Origin: Pseudomonas oryzihabitans | GTDB taxonomy: Bacteria; Pseudomonadota; Gammaproteobacteria; Pseudomonadales; Pseudomonadaceae | Reading direction: 5' to 3' | Assembly (NCBI RefSeq): GCF_024652905.1 | Contig: NZ_CP102428.1 | Coordinates: forward strand, 1,686,501 to 1,750,500 | Length of the DNA: 64,000 bases | In this document: positions 24,816 through 33,482 of the stretch, one piece after another | How the letters are laid out: the number at the start of each line of letters is the position of its first letter | Numbering within the stretch: the stretch's first letter is position 1 | Notes under the pieces: generated by a model | Told to the model about the DNA's origin: nothing | What the model saw: only the letters and a program-made list of their open reading frames with translations | Database searches by the model: none | Translations under genes and position numbers: made by a program

Positions 24816-25591
24816 TGCGCGTACTCCCGGCCCTCATGGCGCTCCAGCTGGCGCACCGCCGCGTCCCAGTGACGAATATGGGCGCCGCGCGCCAGATTGC
24901 CGGGGATGAGATCGCTGACCTTCTGGGCGACGGCGTCCGCGGCGATCACCAGTTCGGCGCCGCCGCTCTGGGCCGCCAGTTGCGCCGCGCATGAACGCTC
25001 CAGGTAATAGAGGTGCCAGAAGGCCTCTTCCAGACTTGCGCCCACGGTGAGCAGCCCATGGTTGCAGAGGATCATCGCCGGGTGCGCCCCGAGGTCGGCC
25101 ACCAGTCGACTCTGCTCGTCCAGATCCAGGGCCACGCCCTCGTAGCCGTGATAGGCCAAGCGGCCAAAGAATCTCATGGCGTGCTGGGAAATCATCAACA
25201 ATCCGCCGCGCTGGGCGGACACGCCGATACCTGCCGCGGTATGGGTGTGCAGCACCGCATGGAGGTCCGGCTGGGCGCGATGGATGGCGCTGTGGATCAC
25301 GTAGCCGGCCGGGTTGATGCCGAGCCCGGTGGGGTCGAGGACGATCTTGCCGTCGATGTCCACCTTCACCAGCGAGGAGGCCGTGATCTCGTCGAAGGTC
25401 TGGCCGAAGGGATTGATGAGGAAGTGCGCGTCCGGCCCCGGCACCCGTAGCGAGAAATGGGTGTAGATATGGTCGGTCCAGCGTTCGCGGGCGGCCAGGC
25501 GATAGGCGGCGGCGAGTTTGACCCGCGCCTCCCATTCGGCGGCGGACACCTGGGCGCGGACGCTGACGAGGGCATTGTGGAAGGCGGTCAT
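24812..25591 (-). CDS. Class II aldolase/adducin family protein
   Basis: A 259-residue protein of the zinc-dependent class II aldolase/adducin fold. Zinc-ligand histidines are seen in AVLHTHTAAGIG near residue 115 and in NHGLLTVG near residue 178, with the Asn/Gly loop HFLINPFGQTFDEITASSLVKVD before them. Members are fuculose-type aldolases or decarboxylases. It is the first gene of an operon with two sulfonate-type binding proteins, so it may cleave a C2/C3 sulfonate-bearing sugar-like compound after import. That is an inference from neighbours only. Confidence 0.82.
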   Translation of the reverse strand: MTAFHNALVSVRAQVSAAEWEARVKLAAAYRLAARERWTDHIYTHFSLRVPGPDAHFLINPFGQTFDEITASSLVKVDIDGKIVLDPTGLGINPAGYVIHSAIHRAQPDLHAVLHTHTAAGIGVSAQRGGLLMISQHAMRFFGRLAYHGYEGVALDLDEQSRLVADLGAHPAMILCNHGLLTVGASLEEAFWHLYYLERSCAAQLAAQSGGAELVIAADAVAQKVSDLIPGNLARGAHIRHWDAAVRQLERHEGREYAQ

Positions 25592-25692
25592 GCAGCGGCT
25601 CCAGAAGCAGAAGAGGCGCCAGGGCGACGGGCGTTGCCCTGGTCTGCTTAGAACCTAACGTTGGGAGTCGCCGAGACGGAAATATCGATTGC

Positions 25693-25708
25693 GCATAACC
25701 TAATATGC
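25693..25708. promoter_or_regulatory. Candidate LysR-type box in the aldolase/CDO divergent promoter
   Basis: GCATA-N6-TATGC is a perfect short dyad with T-N11-A spacing, the usual LysR-type footprint. ATAACCTAA is repeated at 25695 and 25718. CCTAATA recurs at 22660-22666 upstream of another sulfonate-binding-protein gene. CysB or a CysB-like protein is the obvious candidate regulator. None is encoded in the window. Confidence 0.35.
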
Positions 25709-25842
25709 ACACTATGGATAACCTAAACTAAAAAATATGCGAATTATGGTTTTCAGCACAGAACCAATCGATCTAAGGTGCTGGGCGCCAGCCTTGCTTT
25801 AATGGCCGTCATCGCCCACCCGTCTCATCCGTGGAGCCCTCC

Positions 25843-26445
25843 ATGACCCTTAGGCTCGACCGCCTGCGCCTGTTCCTGCATGACCTCGCCACCCTGGTCG
25901 ACGAACACCCTGCCGAACCGCAGCTGCTGCAGCGCGGCGCCGCCCTGCTCGGCGAACTGGTCCGCCATGACGACTGGCTGCCCGAGGACTGCGCCCTGCC
26001 CCGCCCCGGGCGCTACAGCCAGTACCTGCTGCATGCCGATGCCCGCCAGCGCTTCTCGGTGGTGAGTTTCGTCTGGGGGCCGGGCCAGGCCACCCCGGTG
26101 CATGACCACCGCACCTGGGGCCTGATCGGCATGCTGCGCGGCGCCGAGACCGCCCAGAGCTTCGCCCGCGACCCCGCCGGCCGCCTGCTGCCGGAAGGCC
26201 CGCCTGTGCGCCTGGAGCCGGGCCAGGTGGAAGCGGTCTCGCCGCAGGTGGGCGACATCCACCAGGTCAGCAACGCCCATGCCGACCGCACCTCCATCAG
26301 CATCCACGTCTATGGCGGCAACATCGGTGCCGTGCGCCGCGCCGTCTATGCCGCGGATGGCCAGGAAAAGCCCTTCATCTCCGGCTACACCAATCGCCAG
26401 CTGCCCAATCTGTGGGACCTGTCCCAGGAGACCGCCACGCCATGA
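25843..26445 (+). CDS. Cysteine dioxygenase family (thiol dioxygenase-like) cupin
   Basis: A 200-residue cupin of the cysteine dioxygenase superfamily, which oxidises cysteine or 3-mercaptopropionate to the sulfinate with Fe(II). Metal ligands are visible as TPVHDHRTWGLIG (His-x-His) near residue 86 and a later His in VGDIHQVSN near residue 139. The ATG at 25843 is preferred over a GTG four codons earlier. Its TGA overlaps the ATG of the rhodanese gene, so the two are coupled. Whether Cys or another thiol is used cannot be seen. Confidence 0.85.
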   Translation: MTLRLDRLRLFLHDLATLVDEHPAEPQLLQRGAALLGELVRHDDWLPEDCALPRPGRYSQYLLHADARQRFSVVSFVWGPGQATPVHDHRTWGLIGMLRGAETAQSFARDPAGRLLPEGPPVRLEPGQVEAVSPQVGDIHQVSNAHADRTSISIHVYGGNIGAVRRAVYAADGQEKPFISGYTNRQLPNLWDLSQETATP

Positions 26446-28010
26446 CCGCCATCCGTACCGCCGAAGACATCCGCCAGGCCCTGCTCGCCGGCGCCGAGGT
26501 CGCCCTGCTCGACGTCCGCGAGGAGGATCCCTTCGCCGCCGGCCATCCGCTGTGGGCAGCCAACCTGCCGCTGTCGCGCCTGGAGCTGGAGGCCTGGTCG
26601 CGACTGCCGCGCCGCGACGTGGCCATTACCCTCTACGACAATGGCGAGGGCCTGGCCGAACGCGCGGCCGAACGCCTGCACGCCCTGGGCTACACCGACG
26701 TGGCCCTGCTCGACGACGGCCTGGCGGGCTGGCGCGCCAGCGGCGGCGAACTCTTCATCGACGTCAACGTGCCGAGCAAGGCCTTTGGCGAGCTGGTGGA
26801 AGCCCGGCGCCATACCCCCTCGCTGCCCGCCGAAGAGGTCCAGGCGCTGCTGGAGCAGGACGCCGATCTGGTGATCCTCGACGCCCGCCGTTTCGAGGAA
26901 TACCAGACCATGAGTATTCCTGGTGGGGTCAGCGTGCCGGGTGCCGAACTGGTGCTGCGGGTGGCCGAGCTGGCACCCGATCCGCGGACCCGGGTCATCG
27001 TCAATTGCGCCGGCCGTACCCGCAGCCTGATCGGCGCCCAGTCACTGATCAACGCTGGCATTCCCAATCCGGTGGCCGCCCTGCGCAATGGCACCATCGG
27101 CTGGACCCTGGCCGGCCAGACTCTGGAACACGACCAGCAACGCCGCTTCGGTGCGGTGAGTCCGGCGACCCGGGCGACCGCCGCCGCCCGCGCCCGCCAG
27201 GTCGCCGATCGCGCCGGCGTCGCCCGCCTGCCCTTCAGCGAACTGGAGACCTGGCGCAGCGATGCCCAGCGGACCAATTACCTGATCGATGTGCGCACTC
27301 CCGAGGAATACGCCGCCGGCCACCTGCCCGGCGCCCGCTCGACGCCGGGGGGCCAGTTGGTGCAGGAGACCGATCACAGCGCCCCGGTGCGTGGTGCTCG
27401 CCTGGCCCTGGTGGACGACGACGGCGTGCGCGCCAACATGAGCGCCTCCTGGCTGGCGCAGATGGGCTGGGCGGTTGCGGTGGTCGACGACATCCCGACC
27501 GGCGCCCTGAGCGCCACTGGCCCCTGGCAGGCACCGGCGCCCACGCCGGGGCCGGTGGAGCGCATCTCGGTGACGCGGTTGCAGGAATTGCTGGCCGAGC
27601 CGGGCACCCTGGTAGTGGACGTCACCGCCAGTGCCAATTATGTGCAAAGGCATATCCCGGGCGCCGCCTGGGTGCTGCGCGCCGATCTGCCCGCAGCGCT
27701 GCCACCCGCCGAGCGCTATGTCTTCACCTGTGGCAGTGGCCAACTGGCCGCCTTCGCCGCCGTCGATGCCCAGGCCACTACCGACCGGCCGGTCCTGCTG
27801 CTGGAGGGTGGCACCTCGGCCTGGCTGGCCGCCGGCCTGCCGGTGGAAGCCGGCGAGACACAGCTCTTGTCGACTCGGCGTGACCGTTACCGGCGCCCCT
27901 ACGAGGGCACCGACGCCCCACGCGAGGCCATGCAGGCCTACTTGGACTGGGAGTTCGGCCTGGTCGAGCAGTTGCGGCGGGATGGCACCAGCGGCTTCCG
28001 GGTCATCTAG
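26442..28010 (+). CDS. Four-domain rhodanese (sulfurtransferase) protein
   Basis: A 522-residue protein with four tandem rhodanese-like domains, starting near residues 1, 128, 258 and 370. Only domains 2 and 4 keep an active-site Cys, in IVNCAGRTRSLIG and VFTCGSGQLAAF. In domains 1 and 3 the loop reads LYDNGEG and LVDDDGV, so these are probably structural. The start at 26442 overlaps the dioxygenase stop (ATGA). It should transfer sulfane sulfur in the cytoplasm, downstream of thiol oxidation. Its stop overlaps the converging hydrolase gene by 4 bp. Confidence 0.87.
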   Translation: MTAIRTAEDIRQALLAGAEVALLDVREEDPFAAGHPLWAANLPLSRLELEAWSRLPRRDVAITLYDNGEGLAERAAERLHALGYTDVALLDDGLAGWRASGGELFIDVNVPSKAFGELVEARRHTPSLPAEEVQALLEQDADLVILDARRFEEYQTMSIPGGVSVPGAELVLRVAELAPDPRTRVIVNCAGRTRSLIGAQSLINAGIPNPVAALRNGTIGWTLAGQTLEHDQQRRFGAVSPATRATAAARARQVADRAGVARLPFSELETWRSDAQRTNYLIDVRTPEEYAAGHLPGARSTPGGQLVQETDHSAPVRGARLALVDDDGVRANMSASWLAQMGWAVAVVDDIPTGALSATGPWQAPAPTPGPVERISVTRLQELLAEPGTLVVDVTASANYVQRHIPGAAWVLRADLPAALPPAERYVFTCGSGQLAAFAAVDAQATTDRPVLLLEGGTSAWLAAGLPVEAGETQLLSTRRDRYRRPYEGTDAPREAMQAYLDWEFGLVEQLRRDGTSGFRVI

Positions 28011-28654
28011 CCGCTGGTCCGCACGAAGGCCGCCACCCAGGCCGCCGTCTCCACCAGCGCCTGGGAATGGCTCAGGCCGCTGCTCTTGAGCGGCTTGAGA
28101 TCGTGGTCGGCAGTGGCGATCCACTGCAGCTCGATGCTTGGCGCCAGGGCATAGCCCGCCACCTCCTCCCGCGTGCCCAGGGCATCGCGCTCGCCCTGGA
28201 CGATCAGGGTCGGCGTGGCCAGGGTCGCCAGGTGCTCGGTGCGCAGCCGCTCGGGCTTGCCCGCCGGGTGGAAGGGATAGCCGAGACAGATGAGGCCCGC
28301 CGCACCCAGTTCGTCGGCCAGCAGACTGGCCATCCGCCCGCCCATGGACTTGCCCGCCAGCCACAGTGGTCCGCTTTCTGCCGCGCGCCAGGTGGCGACC
28401 GTCTCCCGCCAGTGCTCCAGCAGCACCAGCGCCGGATTGGGCGGACGCCGCTTGCCCTCGGCGCGGGCCCGCGCCATGTAGGGAAAGTCGAATCTCAGGG
28501 TCCGGATCTCGCGCCGGGCCAGTTCCTCGGCCAGTTGCTGCAGGAAGGGGCTGTCCATTCCCGCGCCGGCGCCATGGGCCAGCAACAGGGTCGCCAAGGG
28601 CTCACCCGTGGGTCGGCATTCGCGAAAGCTGTCGAGGTACAACTCGTCTGCCAT
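28007..28654 (-). CDS. Alpha/beta hydrolase (KANL3/Tex30-like family)
   Basis: A 215-residue alpha/beta hydrolase fold protein. The oxyanion region LLLAHGAGAGMDSPF is near residue 22, the nucleophile elbow GKSMGGRMAS near residue 105, a late Asp lies in QGERDALG, and the His in TADHDLKPLK. It is cytoplasmic with no signal peptide. The substrate is unknown. It converges with the rhodanese gene (4-bp overlap of stops) and is divergent from hemN, with the Anr box between them. Confidence 0.82.
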   Translation of the reverse strand: MADELYLDSFRECRPTGEPLATLLLAHGAGAGMDSPFLQQLAEELARREIRTLRFDFPYMARARAEGKRRPPNPALVLLEHWRETVATWRAAESGPLWLAGKSMGGRMASLLADELGAAGLICLGYPFHPAGKPERLRTEHLATLATPTLIVQGERDALGTREEVAGYALAPSIELQWIATADHDLKPLKSSGLSHSQALVETAAWVAAFVRTSG

Positions 28655-28686
28655 GGGCTACTCCTCGTCAAAACGCCAGAGCTTAA

Positions 28687-28721
28687 CCTGGCCTTTATTG
28701 ATCTGGATCAATAAAGCCAGG
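28687..28721. promoter_or_regulatory. Anr/FNR box inside a 35-bp near-palindrome upstream of hemN
   Basis: TTGATCTGGATCAA at 28698-28711 matches the Anr/FNR consensus TTGAT-N4-ATCAA perfectly. The dyad continues outward (CCTGGC...GCCAGG) with a single extra C on one arm. hemN is a known Anr/Dnr target in Pseudomonas, and anr itself lies just downstream. The site could also affect the divergent hydrolase gene. Confidence 0.8.
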
Positions 28722-28766
28722 AGCCTGCCCCTCACACTGGGCGCCTCGAAACCACTGGAGCCCGGC

Positions 28767-30149
28767 ATGACAGCCGCCCTCGCCTGGGACGCCGACCTCA
28801 TCGCCCGCTACGATCGCGCCGGCCCCCGCTACACCTCCTACCCCACCGCCGTGCAATTCCACGACGGCATCGGTCCCTTCGACCTGCTCGGCGCCCTGCG
28901 CCTGAGCCGCCAGGCCGGACGCCCGCTGTCGCTCTACCTGCACGTGCCCTTCTGCGCCAACATCTGCTACTACTGCGCCTGCAACAAGGTCATCACCAAG
29001 GACCGCAGCCGCAGCGCCGCCTACCTCGACGCCCTGCGCCAGGAGATGATCCTCACCAGCCGGCACCTGGATGGTGCCCAGCGGGTGGAGCAACTGCACC
29101 TCGGTGGGGGCACCCCGACCTTTCTCAATCCCATGCAGCTGCGCGAGCTGATGGCCGACCTGCGGCGCCACTTCACCCTGGCCGACAGCGACCGCGGCGA
29201 CTACTCCATCGAGATCGATCCGCGCGAGGCCGATTGGAGCACCATGGGTCTGCTCCGCGAACTGGGCTTCAACCGCGTCAGCTTTGGCGTCCAGGACCTG
29301 GATCTGCAGGTGCAGTTGGCGATCAATCGCCTGCAGCCCTTCGACGACACCCGCACCCTGGTGGAGGCCGCCCGCGCCCTCGACTATCGCTCCATCAACC
29401 TGGACCTCATCTACGGTCTGCCCCGGCAGACCCCGGCCAGCTTCGCCCACACCGTGGAGCGGGTCCTGGAGCTGCAACCGCATCGCCTGTCGGTGTTCAA
29501 CTACGCCCATCTGCCGCAGCGCTTTCCGCCGCAGCGGCGCATCGAGGCCAGCGAACTGCCAGACCCCGCGGTCAAGCTGGAGATGCTGCAGCGCACCGTG
29601 GAGCAACTGCTGGGTGCCGGCTATCGCTACATCGGCATGGACCACTTCGCCCTGCCCGACGACGACCTGGCCATCGCCCAGGAAGACGGTACCCTGCAGC
29701 GCAATTTTCAGGGCTACACCACCCACGGTCACTGCGACCTGCTGGGCCTGGGCGTCTCCGCCATCAGCCAGATCGGCGAGGTGCTCTGCCAGAATACCCC
29801 CGACCTCGCCCGCTACCAGGAGCGACTGGGCCAGAGCGAACTGGCGGTGGCCCGTGGCCTGCGTCGCTCGCGGGATGACCGCATCCGTGGCGCGGTGATT
29901 GCCCAGCTGATCTGCCATTTTCAGCTGGATTTCGCCGCCATCGAACGCAGCTGCGAGCTGGATTTTCGCCACTACTTCGCCGACGCTTGGCCGCAGCTCG
30001 AGGCCATGGCCGCCGATGGCCTGATCCGCCTCGATGCCCGCGGCCTGCAGGTGCTGGCGCCCGGCCGCCTGCTGATTCGCGCCCTGTGCATGCTGTTCGA
30101 CCGCTATCTGTCGGGCGACGACAATCAGCGTTTTTCCCGGGTGATATGA
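28767..30149 (+). CDS. hemN: Oxygen-independent coproporphyrinogen III oxidase HemN
   Basis: A 460-residue radical-SAM enzyme that decarboxylates coproporphyrinogen III to protoporphyrinogen IX without oxygen in haem synthesis. The 4Fe-4S cluster ligands are in CANICYYCAC near residue 63, and the SAM-binding GGGTPTFL loop follows near residue 114. The N-terminal YDRAGPRYTSYPTAVQF is characteristic of true HemN rather than HemW. The ATG at 28767 fits this N-terminus; earlier in-frame codons run through the Anr box. It is followed by anr, the usual Pseudomonas order. Confidence 0.95.
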   Translation: MTAALAWDADLIARYDRAGPRYTSYPTAVQFHDGIGPFDLLGALRLSRQAGRPLSLYLHVPFCANICYYCACNKVITKDRSRSAAYLDALRQEMILTSRHLDGAQRVEQLHLGGGTPTFLNPMQLRELMADLRRHFTLADSDRGDYSIEIDPREADWSTMGLLRELGFNRVSFGVQDLDLQVQLAINRLQPFDDTRTLVEAARALDYRSINLDLIYGLPRQTPASFAHTVERVLELQPHRLSVFNYAHLPQRFPPQRRIEASELPDPAVKLEMLQRTVEQLLGAGYRYIGMDHFALPDDDLAIAQEDGTLQRNFQGYTTHGHCDLLGLGVSAISQIGEVLCQNTPDLARYQERLGQSELAVARGLRRSRDDRIRGAVIAQLICHFQLDFAAIERSCELDFRHYFADAWPQLEAMAADGLIRLDARGLQVLAPGRLLIRALCMLFDRYLSGDDNQRFSRVI

Positions 30150-30212
30150 CCCATGCCTGCCACGACTGCTAAAGTTAGACTTTTGGAACCAGACGAGAAG
30201 CGATCTTCCCCC

Positions 30213-30944
30213 ATGACCGAGCCCCTCAAGCTGCGCACCGCCCAGGCCCATTGCAAGGATTGCAGCCTCGCCTCGCTGTGCCTGCCGCTGTCGCTCGATC
30301 TGAAAGACCTGGACGCCCTCGACCAGATCGTCAAGCGCGGCCGGCCGCTGGCCAAGGGCGACCACCTGTTCCGCCAGGGCGATACCTTCGGCTCGGTCTA
30401 TGCGGTGCGTTCCGGCGCCCTGCGCACCAGCAGCCTGAGCGATGCCGGCGAGGAGCAGATCACCGGTTTCCACCTGCCCAGCGAACTGGTCGGGCTGTCG
30501 GGCATGGACACCGAGCGCTATCCGGTCTCGGCCCGGGCGCTGGAGACCACCACCGTCTGCGAGATCCCTTTCGAGCGCCTGGACGAACTCTCCGAGCAGC
30601 TGCCGCAACTGCGCCGCCAACTGTTGCGGGTGATGAGCCGGGAGATCCGCGACGACCAGCAGATGATGGTGCTGCTGTCCAAGAAGAGCGCCGACGAGCG
30701 CATTGCCACCTTCCTGGTCAATCTCTCCGCGCGCTTCCATGCCCGCGGCTTTTCCGCCCAGCAATTCCGCCTGAGCATGTCGCGCAACGAGATCGGCAAC
30801 TTCCTCGGCCTGGCGGTGGAAACCGTGTCGCGGGTGTTCACCCGCTTCCAGCAGAGCGGTGTGCTGGCGGCCGAAGGCAAGGAAGTACGCATTCTCGACT
30901 CCGCCCGCCTCTGCGCCCTCGCGGGCGGCCAACTGGAAGGTTGA
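30213..30944 (+). CDS. anr: Anaerobic regulator Anr (FNR family)
   Basis: A 243-residue oxygen-sensing transcription activator, one residue shorter than P. aeruginosa Anr. The cluster cysteines C14, C17 and C23 are in [11 protein letters not shown], with a fourth in TTVCEIPF. A cyclic-nucleotide-like beta barrel precedes the dimer helix, and the Crp-type HTH ends with [17 protein letters not shown] (recognition helix). Start at 30213 because the longer frame begins in the hemN tail. It should control hemN through the box at 28698-28711. No own Anr site was found in the 63-bp gap. Confidence 0.95.
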   Translation: MTEPLKLRTAQAHCKDCSLASLCLPLSLDLKDLDALDQIVKRGRPLAKGDHLFRQGDTFGSVYAVRSGALRTSSLSDAGEEQITGFHLPSELVGLSGMDTERYPVSARALETTTVCEIPFERLDELSEQLPQLRRQLLRVMSREIRDDQQMMVLLSKKSADERIATFLVNLSARFHARGFSAQQFRLSMSRNEIGNFLGLAVETVSRVFTRFQQSGVLAAEGKEVRILDSARLCALAGGQLEG

Positions 30945-30950
30945 CGGCGT

Positions 30951-30979
30951 GCGCCTGCCGCTCAGCCACCGGCAGGCGC
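30951..30979. terminator. Convergent hairpin between anr and the TonB receptor gene
   Basis: A perfect 10-bp stem (GCGCCTGCCG / CGGCAGGCGC) with a 9-nt loop lies between the two stops. No clear T-run, so it is only a probable bidirectional terminator. Confidence 0.5.
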
Positions 30980-30988
30980 CCTGCCCCG

Positions 30989-33406
30989 CTAGAAGCTGTA
31001 GCTGACCGTCGCGGTCACGTTGCGCTCTTCGCCGAAGTAGCAGAAGTCCAGGCTGTAGCAGGACGCCACATAGTCCTTGCCCATCAGGTTGTTGGCATTG
31101 ACCCGCGCCGTGAGCCCCGGCATCCCCAGCCGGGTGAAGTCATAGGCCAGCATGGCGTCCACCAGGGTGTAGGCCGGTACCTTGCGGGTGTTGGCCTTGT
31201 CCGCCCAACTGGTGCCCACGTAGCGCGCGCCGGCGCCGACGCTGAAGCCCGCCAGGAGCCCCGCCAGCTCGTATTGCCCCCACAGCGAGGCCTGGTGCCG
31301 CGGCGCCTGGTTCGGCGTATTGCCCTGGGTGCCGTCCAGCGCCTGGGTGTACTCGATGTCGGTGAAGGTGTAGCTGCCCAGCAGCTTGAGGCGCTCAGCC
31401 AGCTGCAGATGGCCTTCCAGCTCCAGGCCACGGGAGCGGATCTCGCCTACCGAGGAATAGAAGTCTTCCTGCGGCAGCTTGGTCGCCACGTTTTCCTGGG
31501 TGATATGGAACAGCGAGGCGGTGTAGAAGCTGGCGCTGCCCGGCGGCTGGTACTTCAGGCCCAGCTCCCACTGCTTGCCCTCGGTGGGCTCCAGCGGATT
31601 GCCCGCCGCATCGTTGTAGGCATTGGGATTGAAGGAGGTGGAATAGCTCAGGTAGGGCGCCAGGCCATTGTCGAACAGATAGAGTGCCCCGGCCCGCCCG
31701 CTGGCCTGGCCGCGGCGCGCGCTGCTGCGCGAACCCGCCAGACGATCCTCGATGCCGATCTCCACCCAGTCCTGGCGTAGACCCAGGGAAAAGCGCCAGC
31801 GATCCAGCTCGATGAGATCCTGCAGGTAGACGCCGGTCTGCGCCAGCTCGCGGCGGTATTCGCTGCCGGGGGAGAGGGTCACCTGACCGCCGTAGCTGGG
31901 CGCGAAGGCGTCCAGCGGATCCGCCGTGCCACTGGGCCAATCCACATGGGTCCAGCGACGCTGGTAGTCCAGCCCGGCGAGCAGGGTGTGCCGACTGCCG
32001 GCCCAGTCGAAGTCCGCCTGGACCAGATTGTCCAGGGTATAGGCGTGCAGGTTCTCGCGGCCGCCGGAGTAATAGCGATTGAGCAGGTTGCTGTCGCCAA
32101 CATAGCCGTAGCCATAGACCTGCTCCAGTTCGACCCGCGACTTGGCGTAGCGGAAGTTCTGCCGCGCGCTCCAGACGTCGTTGAATCTGTGCTCGAACTG
32201 ATAGCCGACCATCTGCTGGGTGCGTTCGAATTTATCGTGATCGGGCTCGCCGTCGAAGAAATGGTTGCTGATGTAGCGACCATTTCTTCGATAGAGACTG
32301 CCCTCGGCCGGTACCCCGCTGTGGTAGCCACCGTCCGGGTCCTTTTGCAGATAGGCCTGCAGGGTCAGGGTGGTGTCATCGCTAAGGTCGATGGCCAGGC
32401 TGGGCGCCAGGGCATAGCGCTCTTCTTCCACGTGGTTGAACTGGGTATCGCTGTGCTGAGCGAGGCCCACCAGGCGATAGGCGATACGCCCCTCCTCGTC
32501 CAGCGGCCCGCCGAAATCGAAACCGGCGCCGTGCTGGCCGAGGTTGCCCAGGGTGGCCTGGACCTGGTGATAGGGCTGGTACAGCGGCTTCTTGCTGGTG
32601 AGCGCCACCAGGCCGCCCGGCAGACTGCGGCCATAGAGCACCGAGGCCGGCCCTTTGACCACGTCGATGCGCTCGAGAAAGTAGGGATCGACCTGCAGCG
32701 AGCTGAAGGTGCCGCTGTCGCCCATGGTCTTGAGGCCGTCGAGAAAGACGTTGTCGACGCTGTTGTCGGCGAAGCCGCGCATCACCACATAGTCATAGCG
32801 ATTGGACGCGCCGATCTGGCCGGTGAAGATGCCCGGGGTGTACCTCATGGCCTGCTGCACGGTCTTGGCGCCCTGGTCATCGATCTGCTCGCGGGTCACC
32901 ACCGAAACCGACTGGGAGGTTTCCAGCAGACCCTTGCTGGTCTTGGTGGCCACGTCGCTATGGGTCGCCAGGTAGCCATCGGTCTCGCCCAGGGCATTGC
33001 CCAGGGCGAAGCCGGTCACCGTGGTCTCGCTGAGAGACGTCACCCCGGTCGCGGCCGCCGACTCCAGGCGATAGCTGCCATCGGCCTGACGCACCGCCTG
33101 CAGGCCACTGCCCTGGAGGATCTGCTGGAAGCCCTCGGCCGGTGTGTAGCGGCCCTGCAGCCCCGGACTGCGGCGACCCTCCAGCCCCTGGGCGGGGGCC
33201 GACAGCAGTACCCCGCCCTGGGCGGCGAAGGTGCTCACTACCGTGGCCAGGCTACCGGCCTCGATGCGGTATTCCTGGGCAATGGCGGCAGCCTGGGCCA
33301 GGCCATGGGGCACCGCCAGGCCAGTGACACCCAGCGGTACGGTCAGGGCGAAGGCGCGCAGGGCGCGGCGCAGGGGATGCAGCGTGAAACGGGTAGGGCG
33401 ATGCAT
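30989..33406 (-). CDS. TonB-dependent siderophore receptor with STN signalling domain
   Basis: An 805-residue outer-membrane receptor. A signal peptide ends near AQAAA. An STN domain follows at about residues 38-105 (YRIEAGSLATVVSTFAAQGG in part), then a plug with TVVTREQ-type start and a 22-strand barrel ending in SYSF, with terminal Phe. The start at 33406 gives a normal signal peptide; a longer frame to 33457 is not needed. The STN domain means that it signals through the FecR-like protein encoded next to it. Ferric siderophore ligand unknown; no siderophore synthesis genes are present. Confidence 0.93.
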   Translation of the reverse strand: MHRPTRFTLHPLRRALRAFALTVPLGVTGLAVPHGLAQAAAIAQEYRIEAGSLATVVSTFAAQGGVLLSAPAQGLEGRRSPGLQGRYTPAEGFQQILQGSGLQAVRQADGSYRLESAAATGVTSLSETTVTGFALGNALGETDGYLATHSDVATKTSKGLLETSQSVSVVTREQIDDQGAKTVQQAMRYTPGIFTGQIGASNRYDYVVMRGFADNSVDNVFLDGLKTMGDSGTFSSLQVDPYFLERIDVVKGPASVLYGRSLPGGLVALTSKKPLYQPYHQVQATLGNLGQHGAGFDFGGPLDEEGRIAYRLVGLAQHSDTQFNHVEEERYALAPSLAIDLSDDTTLTLQAYLQKDPDGGYHSGVPAEGSLYRRNGRYISNHFFDGEPDHDKFERTQQMVGYQFEHRFNDVWSARQNFRYAKSRVELEQVYGYGYVGDSNLLNRYYSGGRENLHAYTLDNLVQADFDWAGSRHTLLAGLDYQRRWTHVDWPSGTADPLDAFAPSYGGQVTLSPGSEYRRELAQTGVYLQDLIELDRWRFSLGLRQDWVEIGIEDRLAGSRSSARRGQASGRAGALYLFDNGLAPYLSYSTSFNPNAYNDAAGNPLEPTEGKQWELGLKYQPPGSASFYTASLFHITQENVATKLPQEDFYSSVGEIRSRGLELEGHLQLAERLKLLGSYTFTDIEYTQALDGTQGNTPNQAPRHQASLWGQYELAGLLAGFSVGAGARYVGTSWADKANTRKVPAYTLVDAMLAYDFTRLGMPGLTARVNANNLMGKDYVASCYSLDFCYFGEERNVTATVSYSF

Positions 33407-33482
33407 GGAGGGCCTCGAAACAGGGATCGTTTCCCCTAAGCCCCACGAGAACGTCAAAGGGGAACCGTCGGCGGCAGTTTTT

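Noticed and set aside
28695-30932. 745-residue open frame antisense to hemN and anr
   Set aside because: It lies entirely opposite two certain genes, has a low-complexity Gly/Ala/Gln/His composition and no domain pattern. Long antisense frames are an expected by-product of GC-rich codon use.
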